This document shows positions 7,826 through 16,093 of a stretch of DNA of 36,305 nucleotides, piece after piece; the stretch's first letter is position 1, and every line of letters starts with the position of its first letter. Below the pieces are notes generated by a model, which was not told the DNA's origin, did no database searches, and was given only the letters and a program-made list of their open reading frames with translations. The DNA comes from a virus: positions 1 through 36,305 of IMG/VR virus record IMGVR_UViG_3300035698_008418; one strand, given 5' to 3'. The position numbers and the translations under genes were made by a program.

Positions 7826-8836
7826 ATGGCTACCACACGATTGAGCGACATTATCGACGTAACAGTATTTCGAGATCTAGCGCCAGTAAACAGCCCCGAA
7901 AAGACCGCGTTTTTTCAAGCGGGCATCATTACCGCTAACCCACTATTAAACGAACTAGCAAGCGCGGCGGGTAAGACTGCAGAGCTACCATTTTGGAAAG
8001 ACCTAGATGGTTCACAAGAAGTTAACTATTCTAGTGATAATCCGGCAAATTCTGCAACACCTCAAAAAATAGAACAAGGCGAACAGATCGCCCGTAAAGC
8101 ATTAGTTAACCAAGGTTGGCAGGTTGCAGATCTCGCTAGCGAATTGGCAATGGGCGCTAAAGCTATGGACGCTATACGCGCCCGTACAGACAGCTATTTT
8201 ATGAAGCAATGGCAACGCCGCCTAGTTGCTACAACTAATGGCGTATTAGCTGATAATATCGCTAATGACTCAGGCGATATGGTTGTTGATGTTGCATCGG
8301 AAACGATTGCAGGTCAAAGCGCTACAACTAAATTTAACCGTGATTCTTTCACCGATGCAGTTTTCACGCTAGGCGATAGCGCGGAAGATCTAGAGGCGAT
8401 CGCTGTTCACAGTACAGTTAAAGCGCAAATGATCAAAAACGACGACATAATCTATATGCCGGATTCACAAGGCAACTTGACTATCCCAACCTATATGGGC
8501 TTGCGTGTTATTGTTGACGATGGTTTAACTGTTAAGGCGGGTACTACCGACGGCTTCAAATACACCTCTGTATTGTTTGGTCAAGGCGCGTTTGGATATG
8601 GCGAAGGATCTCCAACCGTACCAGTAGAGATCGAACGCGAAGCCTCACAAGGTGACGGCGGCGGTATTGAAACGCTATGGGTTAGAAATACCTGGATCTT
8701 GCATCCTTTCGGTTTTCAAAACACAGGAACACCGGCGGCCACAAGTTTCACACAAGCCGAGCTTTCAACAGCCGCAGTATGGGATCGCGTTGTAGAGCGT
8801 AAAAATGTCCCGTTGGCTTACTTAGTAACTAACTAA
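7826..8836 (+). CDS. major capsid protein
   Basis: 336 residues with AAAGGA 8 bases before the ATG. Family signatures from the coat-protein group seen in many proteobacterial siphophages are clear: RLSDIIDVTVF at the start, ELPFWKDLDGSQEVNYSSD, GEQIARKALVNQGW, and NGVLADNIANDSGDM. It forms the HK97-fold shell. Position between scaffold and connector genes and the terminator just downstream agree with its high expression. Codon use here is the most GC-balanced of the head genes, as expected for a highly expressed protein. Confidence 0.95.
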   Translation: MATTRLSDIIDVTVFRDLAPVNSPEKTAFFQAGIITANPLLNELASAAGKTAELPFWKDLDGSQEVNYSSDNPANSATPQKIEQGEQIARKALVNQGWQVADLASELAMGAKAMDAIRARTDSYFMKQWQRRLVATTNGVLADNIANDSGDMVVDVASETIAGQSATTKFNRDSFTDAVFTLGDSAEDLEAIAVHSTVKAQMIKNDDIIYMPDSQGNLTIPTYMGLRVIVDDGLTVKAGTTDGFKYTSVLFGQGAFGYGEGSPTVPVEIEREASQGDGGGIETLWVRNTWILHPFGFQNTGTPAATSFTQAELSTAAVWDRVVERKNVPLAYLVTN

Positions 8837-8867
8837 GACGGGCTTAAGCAATTTAAAGTAAAATTTA

Positions 8868-8893
8868 AAAGGGGCCAAAACGGCCCTTTTTTT
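8868..8893 (+). terminator. rho-independent terminator after the capsid gene
   Basis: GGGCC (8872-8876), loop AAAAC, GGCCC (8882-8886), then seven T. Upstream A residues can extend the stem with the T-tract. It lies 32 bases after the capsid stop and probably trims capsid transcription before the connector genes, which still need readthrough. Confidence 0.85.
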
Positions 8894-8920
8894 CTTTCAA
8901 TAAAACAAAAGGCGAGTATC

Positions 8921-9073
8921 ATGGCTTTAAATAAAGACGGATTAGAGGCCGGTCAAACGGTAGATTTTAAAACACTAATGAAGGTTGAATTGGGGCGTAA
9001 AAATGCAAAGCAAAAATCAGAGCCAAAGCCAGAGCCAGACAAGCCAAAGCGCGGAAGAAAGAAATCAGAATAG
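8921..9073 (+). CDS. small lysine/proline-tailed protein downstream of capsid
   Basis: 50 residues, with GGCGAG before the ATG. A short folded part (ALNKDGLEAGQTVDFKTLMKVELG) is followed by a basic tail with PEPxKPKRGRKK, which resembles histone-like or DNA-contacting tails. Small genes of this kind often follow capsid genes in phages and may be minor head components; this is inference. After it, 9074-9160 holds no convincing gene apart from an overlapping low-complexity frame discussed in the findings. Confidence 0.55.
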   Translation: MALNKDGLEAGQTVDFKTLMKVELGRKNAKQKSEPKPEPDKPKRGRKKSE

Positions 9074-9160
9074 TTTTAGCGACTCAAAAAGCGCGGCAAC
9101 AAAGGCGTATGTTTTACAACTTCAAAATAGAAGAAATAGGCAAAGGAAAGGCGGTTAATT

Positions 9161-9628
9161 ATGGCCCTGATTTTAGGTACTAACGCATATATTGAACTAG
9201 CTAGTTTTAAAAGTTGGGCGGCCTTAAGAAACTTTGATTTAGCTAGCTATAGCGATCCAGTTATTGAGGCCGCGATTGTGATCGCTACACTCGATTTTAT
9301 AGAACCAAATTATAAGTTTTTAGGGGAGCCGCTAGAATCAAATCAGCCGCTTAAGTTACCAACTGATAACGTAACAATATCAGATATAGAAAACCCAACG
9401 GCTTACACTGTTTTACAATATTTAGAAGGCAATTTATTTGTTGATCTAACGGGCGTTACTAACGCGGAATTGTTGGAGCAGACCGACAAACTAGGCGAAT
9501 TATCAACAACAACTAAGTTTAGAGAAGGCTCGACAAGATCATATAAAAAGTCTACCGAGAAAATAGACAGGCTTTTTAATAAGTTTACTTCACTTAGTGG
9601 TTTTGGTTTGGTGATCAAACGTGGCTAA
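9161..9628 (+). CDS. head-tail adaptor, DnaT-like family
   Basis: 155 residues. The N-terminal half (TNAYIELASFKSWAALRNFD, then EAAIVIATLDFIEPNYKFLGE) and the C-terminal REGSTRSYKKSTEKIDRLFNK stretch match the phage family annotated 'DnaT-like ssDNA-binding', now regarded as the Ad1-type head-tail connector that docks under the portal. Residues with Y/W and the following L-P-T (QPLKLPTDN) are typical. Position after capsid and before the stopper gene fits. It overlaps the next gene by eight bases. Confidence 0.8.
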   Translation: MALILGTNAYIELASFKSWAALRNFDLASYSDPVIEAAIVIATLDFIEPNYKFLGEPLESNQPLKLPTDNVTISDIENPTAYTVLQYLEGNLFVDLTGVTNAELLEQTDKLGELSTTTKFREGSTRSYKKSTEKIDRLFNKFTSLSGFGLVIKRG

Positions 9629-9989
9629 ATTCGACTACTTAAAAGCAAAAAAGACGGCAACGGGCCTTATTGATAAGTTCGGACAGGACGGAACTTTTAC
9701 AACTCCAAGCCTAAACGGCGGTATTGATCCCGCAACGGGCGATCCGGTTGCCTCAAGTGTTATAACAAAAAATGGATTAGTTACGCCGGTATTGTCTTAC
9801 AAGGAACAGGAGATAAACGGTTCAAACATTAAAGGCGGTGACGGGTTCGTGTATTTTGCGGGCGATACTTTGCCGGTAATTGGTGACAACATAACTATAA
9901 ACGCTGAAACTTGGCGGGTGATTTTGGTAACAAATATTACTAGCGTAAACAATATAATTGTTTTTACTAAGGTACAGTTAAGAAAATGA
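9621..9989 (+). CDS. head closure / stopper protein (putative)
   Basis: 122 residues from a GTG that overlaps the previous gene by eight bases. It is β-rich, with an N-terminal helix (KAKKTATGLIDKFGQDGTF) followed by strands and the turn GDTLPVIGDNITI, then WRVILVTNI. This is the usual look of the head-tail stopper that gates the connector. Assignment is by fold-like pattern and by gene order between Ad1 and the HK97 gp10-like gene. Confidence 0.65.
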   Translation: MAKFDYLKAKKTATGLIDKFGQDGTFTTPSLNGGIDPATGDPVASSVITKNGLVTPVLSYKEQEINGSNIKGGDGFVYFAGDTLPVIGDNITINAETWRVILVTNITSVNNIIVFTKVQLRK

Positions 9990-10378
9990 GTTTTGGAAAG
10001 CGCAATTTTAAAAAGGAAGTTACCGCCGCCGTTGATTCATTTAACGAGGAAAATAACATTCCAATTAGAAAAGCGTTAAACGAGGCGTTTATAAAAGTAA
10101 TCGAGAAAACGCCAGTTGATACCGGCGCGGCTAAAGCTAGCTTTTTTTGTTCCTATTTTGGCAACGGTGGAGAAAGCCAAGCCGAAGGAACAGCGCAAGA
10201 CTCAATAAGACGGATCCAAGAAAGAACGAAAGAGTTTAAGTTAGGCGTTAATTTGTTACTTTATAGTAATTTACCTTACATTGAATTATTGGAAAACGGA
10301 TCAAGCGAACAGGCACCTAGCGGAATGGTTAAAACGACGGTTGTTGCATGGCCTAGCATTGTGAGCAAATATTTATGA
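9986..10378 (+). CDS. neck protein, HK97 gp10-like
   Basis: 130 residues, ATGA overlap on both sides. The family signature is present: an N-terminal helix, 'TPVDTGAAKASF' at about residues 43-54, then 'LYSNLPYIELLENGSS' at about 90-105, which in HK97 gp10-like proteins reads 'Y...LE.GTS'. It acts at the head-tail joint or tail completion. Good motif match and correct order. Confidence 0.85.
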   Translation: MSFGKRNFKKEVTAAVDSFNEENNIPIRKALNEAFIKVIEKTPVDTGAAKASFFCSYFGNGGESQAEGTAQDSIRRIQERTKEFKLGVNLLLYSNLPYIELLENGSSEQAPSGMVKTTVVAWPSIVSKYL

Positions 10379-10833
10379 GTAAGTTCGAGAACATAAGAAA
10401 AGCGTTAACCGGCCAGTTTTCTGTTATGGGTTTAGGCATAGATATTGTTTACCCTAACGCCGCTTATGAACCGCAAAGCGGAGAGCCGTGGGTTAGGTTG
10501 GATATATTGCCAAATCAACCCACAATAGTCACTTTGGGACGCTCAGGATATGATCAACATACCGGCGTGATGCAAATAACGCTATTTTATCCAAAAGGAG
10601 AAACGGACTTTCCAATTTTAAGAATGGCCGATACAATAGAGAGCGCATTACAACCGTTTATAAGAGGTTCTTTTTTAACGTCCGGCAATGTAATAGTAAA
10701 GCTATTAAGTATTGGCATAGGGCCGGTTATAACTGATAGAGTAAGCGTGTCCACTATCTCACAAAGTCAAAGCTGGTTCACCGTCCCAATTAACGTCGAA
10801 TATCGAGCGCAAATTCAAGGCAATTCAATTTAA
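10375..10833 (+). CDS. tail terminator protein
   Basis: 152 residues, ATGA overlap. It has an N-terminal helix, 'WVRLDILPNQP', 'HTGVMQITLFYPKG', and a C-terminal 'WFTVPINVEYRA', the arrangement of DUF4128 / gpU-like tail terminators that cap the tail tube and set its final length. Position between the neck protein and the tail tube gene is canonical. Confidence 0.8.
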   Translation: MSKFENIRKALTGQFSVMGLGIDIVYPNAAYEPQSGEPWVRLDILPNQPTIVTLGRSGYDQHTGVMQITLFYPKGETDFPILRMADTIESALQPFIRGSFLTSGNVIVKLLSIGIGPVITDRVSVSTISQSQSWFTVPINVEYRAQIQGNSI

Positions 10834-10834
10834 G

Positions 10835-10848
10835 GTTGCAGTAGCAAC
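10835..10848 (+). other. short hairpin before the tail tube gene
   Basis: GTTGC-AGTA-GCAAC lies between the tail terminator stop and the tail tube Shine-Dalgarno (CGAGG). The five-base stem has no U-tract, so it is not a terminator. It may protect the 5' end of a processed tail tube mRNA; this is speculative. Confidence 0.3.
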
Positions 10849-10869
10849 AAAATAACGAGGAAAAACACT

Positions 10870-11799
10870 ATGTCAGCAAGCGGATCAAATCATTCAATGG
10901 GTTTTATCGAAGAAGTGAACTATGGAGAAACACCCGCAACGCCGGCGTTTTCCCCACTTAGACACACAGGCACGACTTTAGCATTATCAAAAGATTCTAT
11001 TCAAAGCGAGGAAGTAAGGGCAGATCGCCAGATCGCATGTTTTAGGCATGGAAACAAACAAGTTGGCGGCGGCATTGACTTTGAATTGGTTTATACCGAT
11101 TTTGATGCGTTGCTAGAGGCTGTATTATGCGGAAGTTGGGATCCAGATACGCCCGCAGTTGGAACTGACAGACTATTGGCAGGGGTTGAGCGTAGATCAT
11201 TTACCGTTGAACGCCTTTTTAGTGATATATCTACATACATTCGTTATTCAGGGGTAGAGTTAAACGAGATCAGCTTAAGTATTGCCCCTAATGCGAATGT
11301 AACCGGATCTTTTACCGCAATTGGTAAAACTCAAGATCCGACTAACACAGTATTGGCGGGCGCTACTTATGGCGATCCCGTTGGCGGTTGCCCTTTCGAT
11401 AGTTTCAGCGGAACCATTTTGGAAGGTGGATCGCCTATTGCAATTGTAACTCAGGTTGATTTTACATTAACAAACGGAATCGAGCCGCAGTTCGTTATTG
11501 GGTCCGATAGCGTTTCTTTTTCAAGTATTGGCAAATCAAACTGCAGTGGAACAATTACGGCTTATTTTGAAAATGTAGCGCTTTTAAATAAGTTTGTTAA
11601 TGAAACTAGCTCAGAAATTGAATTTACACTGGTAAATGAAAACGGGGATTCTTATAAATTTTTATTCCCTAATGTTAAATATAACGGGGGCCAACCAGAT
11701 GTAAGCGGAGACGGCCCGATCACGATAGCGCTAGATTTTATAGCCCTATTTGATGCAACTGCAGGGAGCCAGATTGTTATAGATAGAACGCCAGTATAG
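10870..11799 (+). CDS. major tail tube protein
   Basis: 309 residues. The start 'NHSMGFIEEVNYGETPATP' and 'FSPLRHTGTTLALSKD' are hallmarks of the phage tail tube family. The rest is β-rich with alternating strands, and the C-terminal part (VALLNKFVNETSSEIEFTL onward) fits an Ig-like or second tube domain. It polymerises into the long flexible tail tube. Gene order between tail terminator and chaperones is canonical for siphophages. Confidence 0.9.
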   Translation: MSASGSNHSMGFIEEVNYGETPATPAFSPLRHTGTTLALSKDSIQSEEVRADRQIACFRHGNKQVGGGIDFELVYTDFDALLEAVLCGSWDPDTPAVGTDRLLAGVERRSFTVERLFSDISTYIRYSGVELNEISLSIAPNANVTGSFTAIGKTQDPTNTVLAGATYGDPVGGCPFDSFSGTILEGGSPIAIVTQVDFTLTNGIEPQFVIGSDSVSFSSIGKSNCSGTITAYFENVALLNKFVNETSSEIEFTLVNENGDSYKFLFPNVKYNGGQPDVSGDGPITIALDFIALFDATAGSQIVIDRTPV

Positions 11800-11814
11800 A
11801 GTTTAGCGGCCTTT

Positions 11815-11865
11815 GGGGGTTCTTTCATCCGGCCCCCTTTGGTTGCTAATTTATTTAACGGATGA
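11815..11865 (+). promoter_or_regulatory. hairpin region between tail tube and chaperone genes
   Basis: Two alternative structures occur in this gap: GGGGG (11815-11819) with CCCCC (11833-11837), followed by TTT, and TCATCCG (11825-11831) with CGGATGA (11859-11865). The two share bases, so they exclude one another. The first could be a weak terminator that lowers expression from the abundant tube protein to the scarce chaperones. The U-tract is short. Confidence 0.35.
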
Positions 11866-11883
11866 AAACAGGATGATTAACAA

Positions 11884-12252
11884 ATGAAATTTACAGATTT
11901 AGATACAACCGAGACTAGAAACGAATCAATATTAATTGATCTTGACGGCTTCACTTTAAACAATGGCTCAAAAAAAGTTAGCTTAAAAGGCCAATGGATA
12001 AAAGTATACCCAACTGACAGCGATACTTTCACTAAAGCAAAATTAGAACTTCAAAGAAAAGCCGTCAACGGTTCCGAGTTCGACAGTAACGAGCTTATCG
12101 CTTCACTAATTGAAAGTTGGTCATTCGATGAAAAATGCACAATTGAGAATAAAATTGTTGCGGTTAAGATCTGGCCTAGTAAATTAATCGACTTGATTGA
12201 TACAACCGCAAGTAAACGAATAAATTTTACCGTAAGCAAGCAAAACAGCTAG
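11884..12252 (+). CDS. tail assembly chaperone, short form (G-like)
   Basis: 122 residues between tail tube and tape measure genes, the canonical location of the lambda G/GT pair. The protein is small and mixed α/β (WIKVYPTDSDTFTKAKLELQ in the middle). Its end overlaps a second open frame in the -1 register that has no usable start. The slippery heptamer AAATTTT at 12222-12228 lies 21 bases before the stop. The short form is made by ribosomes that do not shift. Both forms keep the tape measure protein soluble and recruit tube subunits. Confidence 0.85.
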   Translation: MKFTDLDTTETRNESILIDLDGFTLNNGSKKVSLKGQWIKVYPTDSDTFTKAKLELQRKAVNGSEFDSNELIASLIESWSFDEKCTIENKIVAVKIWPSKLIDLIDTTASKRINFTVSKQNS

Positions 12253-12554
12253 TTGAGTTTGCAAAAAAACAAAAATGGTTAAATTCGCCGATTGATCCAA
12301 AAGCCAAAAAACCTATTTTACGAAAGGATCATTTTAACCAACTTGCAAAAAGCAACGTAAAAGTTAAAGATTCAGAACTACCAGAATTTCCGGAAAATAT
12401 GTATTATGTTTGGTCATGGTATTGTGAATTATCGGCTTTTGAACTAACGCCTAGTAATGTTTTAGCGTTCTTTAAACTTAGGGATATAAAACCCAAACGT
12501 TTCGAGCTAGAGTTAATAAATGATTTAAACAATGAGTTACGAAATAACTCATAG
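11884..12554 (+). CDS. tail assembly chaperone, frameshifted long form (GT-like)
   Basis: The long product is 115 residues of the short form joined, through a -1 slip at 12222-12228, to 108 residues read from 12228 to the TAG at 12552-12554. The T-like part has a basic start (KQAKQLVEFAKKQKWL) and then PENMYYVWSWYCELS with three aromatic residues, as in the C-terminal domains of lambda-type GT proteins. The frame has no ATG near its start; the first is about 165 bases in, so frameshifting is the only plausible route to it. In lambda the T domain binds the tail tube protein while G coats the tape measure. Confidence 0.8.
12222..12228 (+). promoter_or_regulatory. slippery heptamer for -1 frameshift
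   Basis: A-AAT-TTT is an X-XXY-YYZ heptamer in the reading frame of the short chaperone (codons AAT 12223-12225, TTT 12226-12228). The -1 frame is closed by a TAA a few codons upstream and the 0 frame ends at 12252, so both frames are open together only over about 40 bases, and the heptamer is inside that window. After slipping, the first new codon is TAC at 12228. Confidence 0.8.
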
Positions 12555-12569
12555 AGAAAAGGGCTATAT

Positions 12570-14978
12570 ATGGCTAGGGCAACGTTAGAGTTATTAGCAG
12601 ACAGTTCACAAGTAAGGCGGGCAAATAAAGACCTAGAAAGAACAAAGACAGCGGCCGGCGGCGCGGGTAATGCAACCCGCCTTTTGGGCCGCGCCTTTGT
12701 TGCCTTAAGCGCGGCGATCTCAGTAAGACAGATCGCACAAACAGCCGACCAGTACAAAAGCCTACAAAATCAACTAAGGGTTGTAACCAACAACACCGGC
12801 AATTTATTAGCCGTTACGGAAGGGTTAAACGCCGTAGCAGAGAGATCACGCGGTAACGTTGGCGCTACAGTTGATTTATATTCAAAGCTAGCTAGATCAA
12901 CCAGTGAGCTAGGATTAAGCCAACAAAACCTTTTAAGACTCACCGAGACTATTAATAAATCTTTTGCCGTCAGCGGAGCAAGCGCCGAGGAGGCAGGGAA
13001 CGCGATCCGCCAGTTGGGCCAAGGCTTATCGAGTGGAGCGCTACGCGGTGATGAATTTAACGCAGTAGCAGAGCAAGCCCCAAGCATATTAAGAGCAGTT
13101 AGCGCCGAGACAGGGCTAGCAGTTGGAGAATTAAGAAAGTTTGCCGGCGAAGGTAAGATCACGACAGAGCTTTTAATTAGCGCTTTGAATAATTACGCTG
13201 AAACAGCGGATAGAGAATTTTCGACGGCTAACGTTACGATCTCGCAAGCAACGCAAGAGCTAGGCAATGACTTTTTAAACCTAGTTGGTCGGATAGATGA
13301 AACGACCGGATCAAGTAATATTTTAAGTGAGGGCATTTTAGGCTTAAGCAAAGTTATTGAAGATATAGACGCCCTAATTGCTGTTAATGGTTTCGGTGAC
13401 ATATTAAGCGCTCAGTTTACCGGTGTACTAGATGATGTTGATAGTTTTTCAACTTTCCTAAATGGTACTTTTGGCGATACTTTCGACGGGTTAGGGGCGG
13501 CCGCAGATACAACAGGAAAACAGATCGGCGCGGCATTAACTACGGATCTTGTTCCTAATATCCGAACTTTTGTAAAAGTATTGGCCGTTGAAGCGGCTTC
13601 AATTATTGATAGTTTAGGAGAGCTTGGAAAGGGGGCTTTAGATACTTTTAATCCTTTCGACGACATAGACAGAGACGACGCGGCCGCGAATTATGGACAA
13701 GCGGCCTTGCAAATAGCAAAAATACGTGAGGAGGCTTTACAGGATATTTTTGACGAAGCCGAGGCCGAAAAGGTCAGAACCAAGATCACACTAGAAAATG
13801 TTGATTCACGGGTTGCGGCATATAAAGCTGAAAGGCAAGCGCGGATCGACGCTTTAGCAGATGAAACCAACACCGGCGGCGGGCCAACTGCAGACGAAAA
13901 AGCGTATGCAATATTTTTAGAGACATTAAACGGAGTAACAAAAGAGGCTGAATTAACAGCCGACGAGATCGAAAAAGTAGATAAAGAATATGAAAAGTTT
14001 TTAGGCCGACTACAGGGAGCAAGAGACGCAGATCAAGCCTCATTTGAATCACTAAAACAAAACATAGTTCTAGAAGGTTTGTCGTTACAGCTTGCCAATG
14101 ATGAATTTGAAATACGCCGTAACATTTTAGCGCTAGGCGAAAACGCCGGACAGGATCGAGTTGACGCAATAACTCAACTAACAACCCAACTTCAAAACCT
14201 TAGAAGTGAGGCCGAGTTATTAGGGCCAACTTTACAGGAAACTTTTGGAGATATAGCCAATAGTTCAATAAGCCAATTTAGCGACGGGTTAGCGGGTGCG
14301 ATAACGTCAGGGGAAAACCTAAATGATGCGTTAAAAGGCGTTGCCAATACAATAATAACTAGCTTGATCAGTGCAACGATTGAATATGGGATCCGGCAAG
14401 TAGCGGCGGCGGCCCTTGGAACTAGCGCCGTAGTAACCGGAGAGGCCACAAAAGCGGCGGCGGTCAGTAGTGGCATTGCAACACAAACAGGCGCGGCACT
14501 GATAGCCCAAGGAACGTTAACAACGGCGGCGGTTGGTTCAATGGGAGCCATAACGGCGGCCTCAGCACCGGCGGCGGCGGGTGTATCAATAGCGACAGCG
14601 GGCGGCGCACCGGCGGCGGCCGCACCAATAGCACTAAGCACGATCGCGGCAATCATAGCGGGGATCGTTGGCGTTGTTGCACTTGCTAGGGCGCAAGGCG
14701 GGCAAGTTCAGGGCGGCGGATCTTACTTAGTAGGTGAAAGGGGGCCGGAGCTAATTAATATGGGCGGATCTGGAACCGGTAGAGTTACACCGTTTAACCA
14801 ACTAATGAACGCGGCCCAAGGTTCAAGCACGAATAACACTAGCAATAATAACGCTAATATTACCTTTGCTTTGCCGTCAGATATTAAAGGCGAATTTAGA
14901 GAGCAGGTACTTCAAAACCGAGATCTAATATACAATGTTGTTAGTAAAGCATTAAGCGACAGAGGGCGGAGATTCTAA
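12570..14978 (+). CDS. tape measure protein
   Basis: 802 residues. The N-terminal conserved domain of phage tape measures is clear: DQYKSLQNQLRVVTNN, LYSKLARST, INKSFAVSGAS and 'QLGQGLSSGALRGDEFNAVAEQAP'. Residues about 590-710 are an Ala/Gly/Thr-rich hydrophobic zone likely to insert in or cross the host membrane during DNA entry. The end has the common 'QGGQVQGGGSYLVGERGPELI' type sequence. By the lambda rule of about 0.15 nm per residue the tail would be near 120 nm; that is an estimate. The GGGCTATAT leader precedes the ATG. Confidence 0.93.
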   Translation: MARATLELLADSSQVRRANKDLERTKTAAGGAGNATRLLGRAFVALSAAISVRQIAQTADQYKSLQNQLRVVTNNTGNLLAVTEGLNAVAERSRGNVGATVDLYSKLARSTSELGLSQQNLLRLTETINKSFAVSGASAEEAGNAIRQLGQGLSSGALRGDEFNAVAEQAPSILRAVSAETGLAVGELRKFAGEGKITTELLISALNNYAETADREFSTANVTISQATQELGNDFLNLVGRIDETTGSSNILSEGILGLSKVIEDIDALIAVNGFGDILSAQFTGVLDDVDSFSTFLNGTFGDTFDGLGAAADTTGKQIGAALTTDLVPNIRTFVKVLAVEAASIIDSLGELGKGALDTFNPFDDIDRDDAAANYGQAALQIAKIREEALQDIFDEAEAEKVRTKITLENVDSRVAAYKAERQARIDALADETNTGGGPTADEKAYAIFLETLNGVTKEAELTADEIEKVDKEYEKFLGRLQGARDADQASFESLKQNIVLEGLSLQLANDEFEIRRNILALGENAGQDRVDAITQLTTQLQNLRSEAELLGPTLQETFGDIANSSISQFSDGLAGAITSGENLNDALKGVANTIITSLISATIEYGIRQVAAAALGTSAVVTGEATKAAAVSSGIATQTGAALIAQGTLTTAAVGSMGAITAASAPAAAGVSIATAGGAPAAAAPIALSTIAAIIAGIVGVVALARAQGGQVQGGGSYLVGERGPELINMGGSGTGRVTPFNQLMNAAQGSSTNNTSNNNANITFALPSDIKGEFREQVLQNRDLIYNVVSKALSDRGRRF

Positions 14979-15535
14979 TGGCAGTTTTACCAGATACTTT
15001 CAAATTCGCTAACGTTGAAACACTCAACAACAGCAACGAGACAACAAGCGAATCAAGATCACTTAGAACGATCCCGCGCAAAGTGGCAGGTCAGCGTTGG
15101 GAATTTGCGATCGATTCAGTGGAGTACAATCCAAAAGAAATAAAAAAATTATGGGGTTTTTTCTCAGGTCTAAAAGAAAGCTTAGACACTTTAACGCTTA
15201 CCTTGCCTGTTTTTAGTGAAGCGGATATAGAAACAAAAAGCATGGCTTTTGGCGTTAACAAGGGTCAAAAAACGGTAATACTAGACAGCGCCGCAGGGGT
15301 TGAAATTGGCTTATATTTTAATTTTGGGAACCATGAAAAGGCCTATATCGCTTCAAGTGTATCGGGCAATGTTGTTACTTTTGCGCCCGCCGCTTTAGTT
15401 GACGTTCCAGAAACTAATATTTTGACTTTTAATGGTTGTACTTTTACGTGTAGAGTTGTTAGAGGCCCGCTAAAGTTTAACGCTAGCAACGATCTAAAAT
15501 CTAGCATTACAATCGACATAAGAGAGGCTTTATAA
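14978..15535 (+). CDS. minor tail protein, distal tail (gpM-like position)
   Basis: 185 residues, TAATG overlap with the tape measure gene. It is β-rich, with RTIPRKVAGQRWEFAIDS near the start and 'GCTFTCRVVRGPLKFNASND' at the end. It sits directly between the tape measure gene and the gpL-like gene, the place of lambda gpM or other distal tail adaptors. Family membership is inferred from order and from the 'WEF...' β-sandwich look. Confidence 0.65.
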   Translation: MAVLPDTFKFANVETLNNSNETTSESRSLRTIPRKVAGQRWEFAIDSVEYNPKEIKKLWGFFSGLKESLDTLTLTLPVFSEADIETKSMAFGVNKGQKTVILDSAAGVEIGLYFNFGNHEKAYIASSVSGNVVTFAPAALVDVPETNILTFNGCTFTCRVVRGPLKFNASNDLKSSITIDIREAL

Positions 15536-16093
15536 ATGCTTACTTTAGATCCTCAAGTTGAATCACTGCTAGAAAATGGCGGATATGTTCGCGCTCACTT
15601 GGTAACAATGATTTTAAACGGTGTAACTCTTTATTACACGGAAAACGCTTTTGATCTTGATTATGAAACAAATACCTTTTTAGCTAATGGTTTACTAATT
15701 GATATGGGGGAGCCAGTTTATACAACCGATTTAAGAGTAAACCAGACCGAATTAGTATTAAGCGCGGCGGAACAATCAAGCGTTGCAATATTTTTAAATA
15801 ACCCACAATTTAATAGCCGAATAATAGTTGATAGGGTTTATATTGATAATGACGGTTTAATTATTGGGGATCCAATTCGTTTAAGTAATTGGCGGGTTAT
15901 TGGTTTTAGTGTTAAGGATGATCATCAAGGCGAAAGTGTTTTAGTTGTAAAAATGGGATCAGAGTTTGCGGATTGGCAAAAGCCAAGCGGAAGAAGAACA
16001 ACCCAAGCAAGCCAACAACGATTTTTTTCCGGAGATCTTGGTTTTGAGTTTACCGAGTCAGTAGATGAACAGATAAAATGGGGATCTGAATAG
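15536..16093 (+). CDS. minor tail / baseplate protein, DUF2163-like (gpL-like)
   Basis: 185 residues starting right after the previous stop. The N-terminus has LENGGYVRAHLVTMILNGVTLYYT, and the C-terminus has the family tail RRTTQASQQRFFSGDLGFEF, in which 'D.S.QRFFPGD.GFE' recurs in DUF2163-type proteins. In lambda-like tails gpL bridges the distal tail ring to the J fibre and binds an Fe-S cluster; the matching cysteines are not evident here. It overlaps the J-like gene by one base. Confidence 0.7.
   Translation: MLTLDPQVESLLENGGYVRAHLVTMILNGVTLYYTENAFDLDYETNTFLANGLLIDMGEPVYTTDLRVNQTELVLSAAEQSSVAIFLNNPQFNSRIIVDRVYIDNDGLIIGDPIRLSNWRVIGFSVKDDHQGESVLVVKMGSEFADWQKPSGRRTTQASQQRFFSGDLGFEFTESVDEQIKWGSE

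Noticed and set aside
12404-12757. Minus-strand frame of 117 residues across the chaperone/tape measure border
   Set aside because: It is a shadow of the T-like frame and the tape measure start, without leader or domain signal.
14192-14656. Long minus-strand open frames rich in Ala and Pro within the tape measure gene
   Set aside because: They mirror the GC-rich alanine codons of the plus-strand gene, have no ribosome-binding site, and would be the only minus-strand genes in the window.
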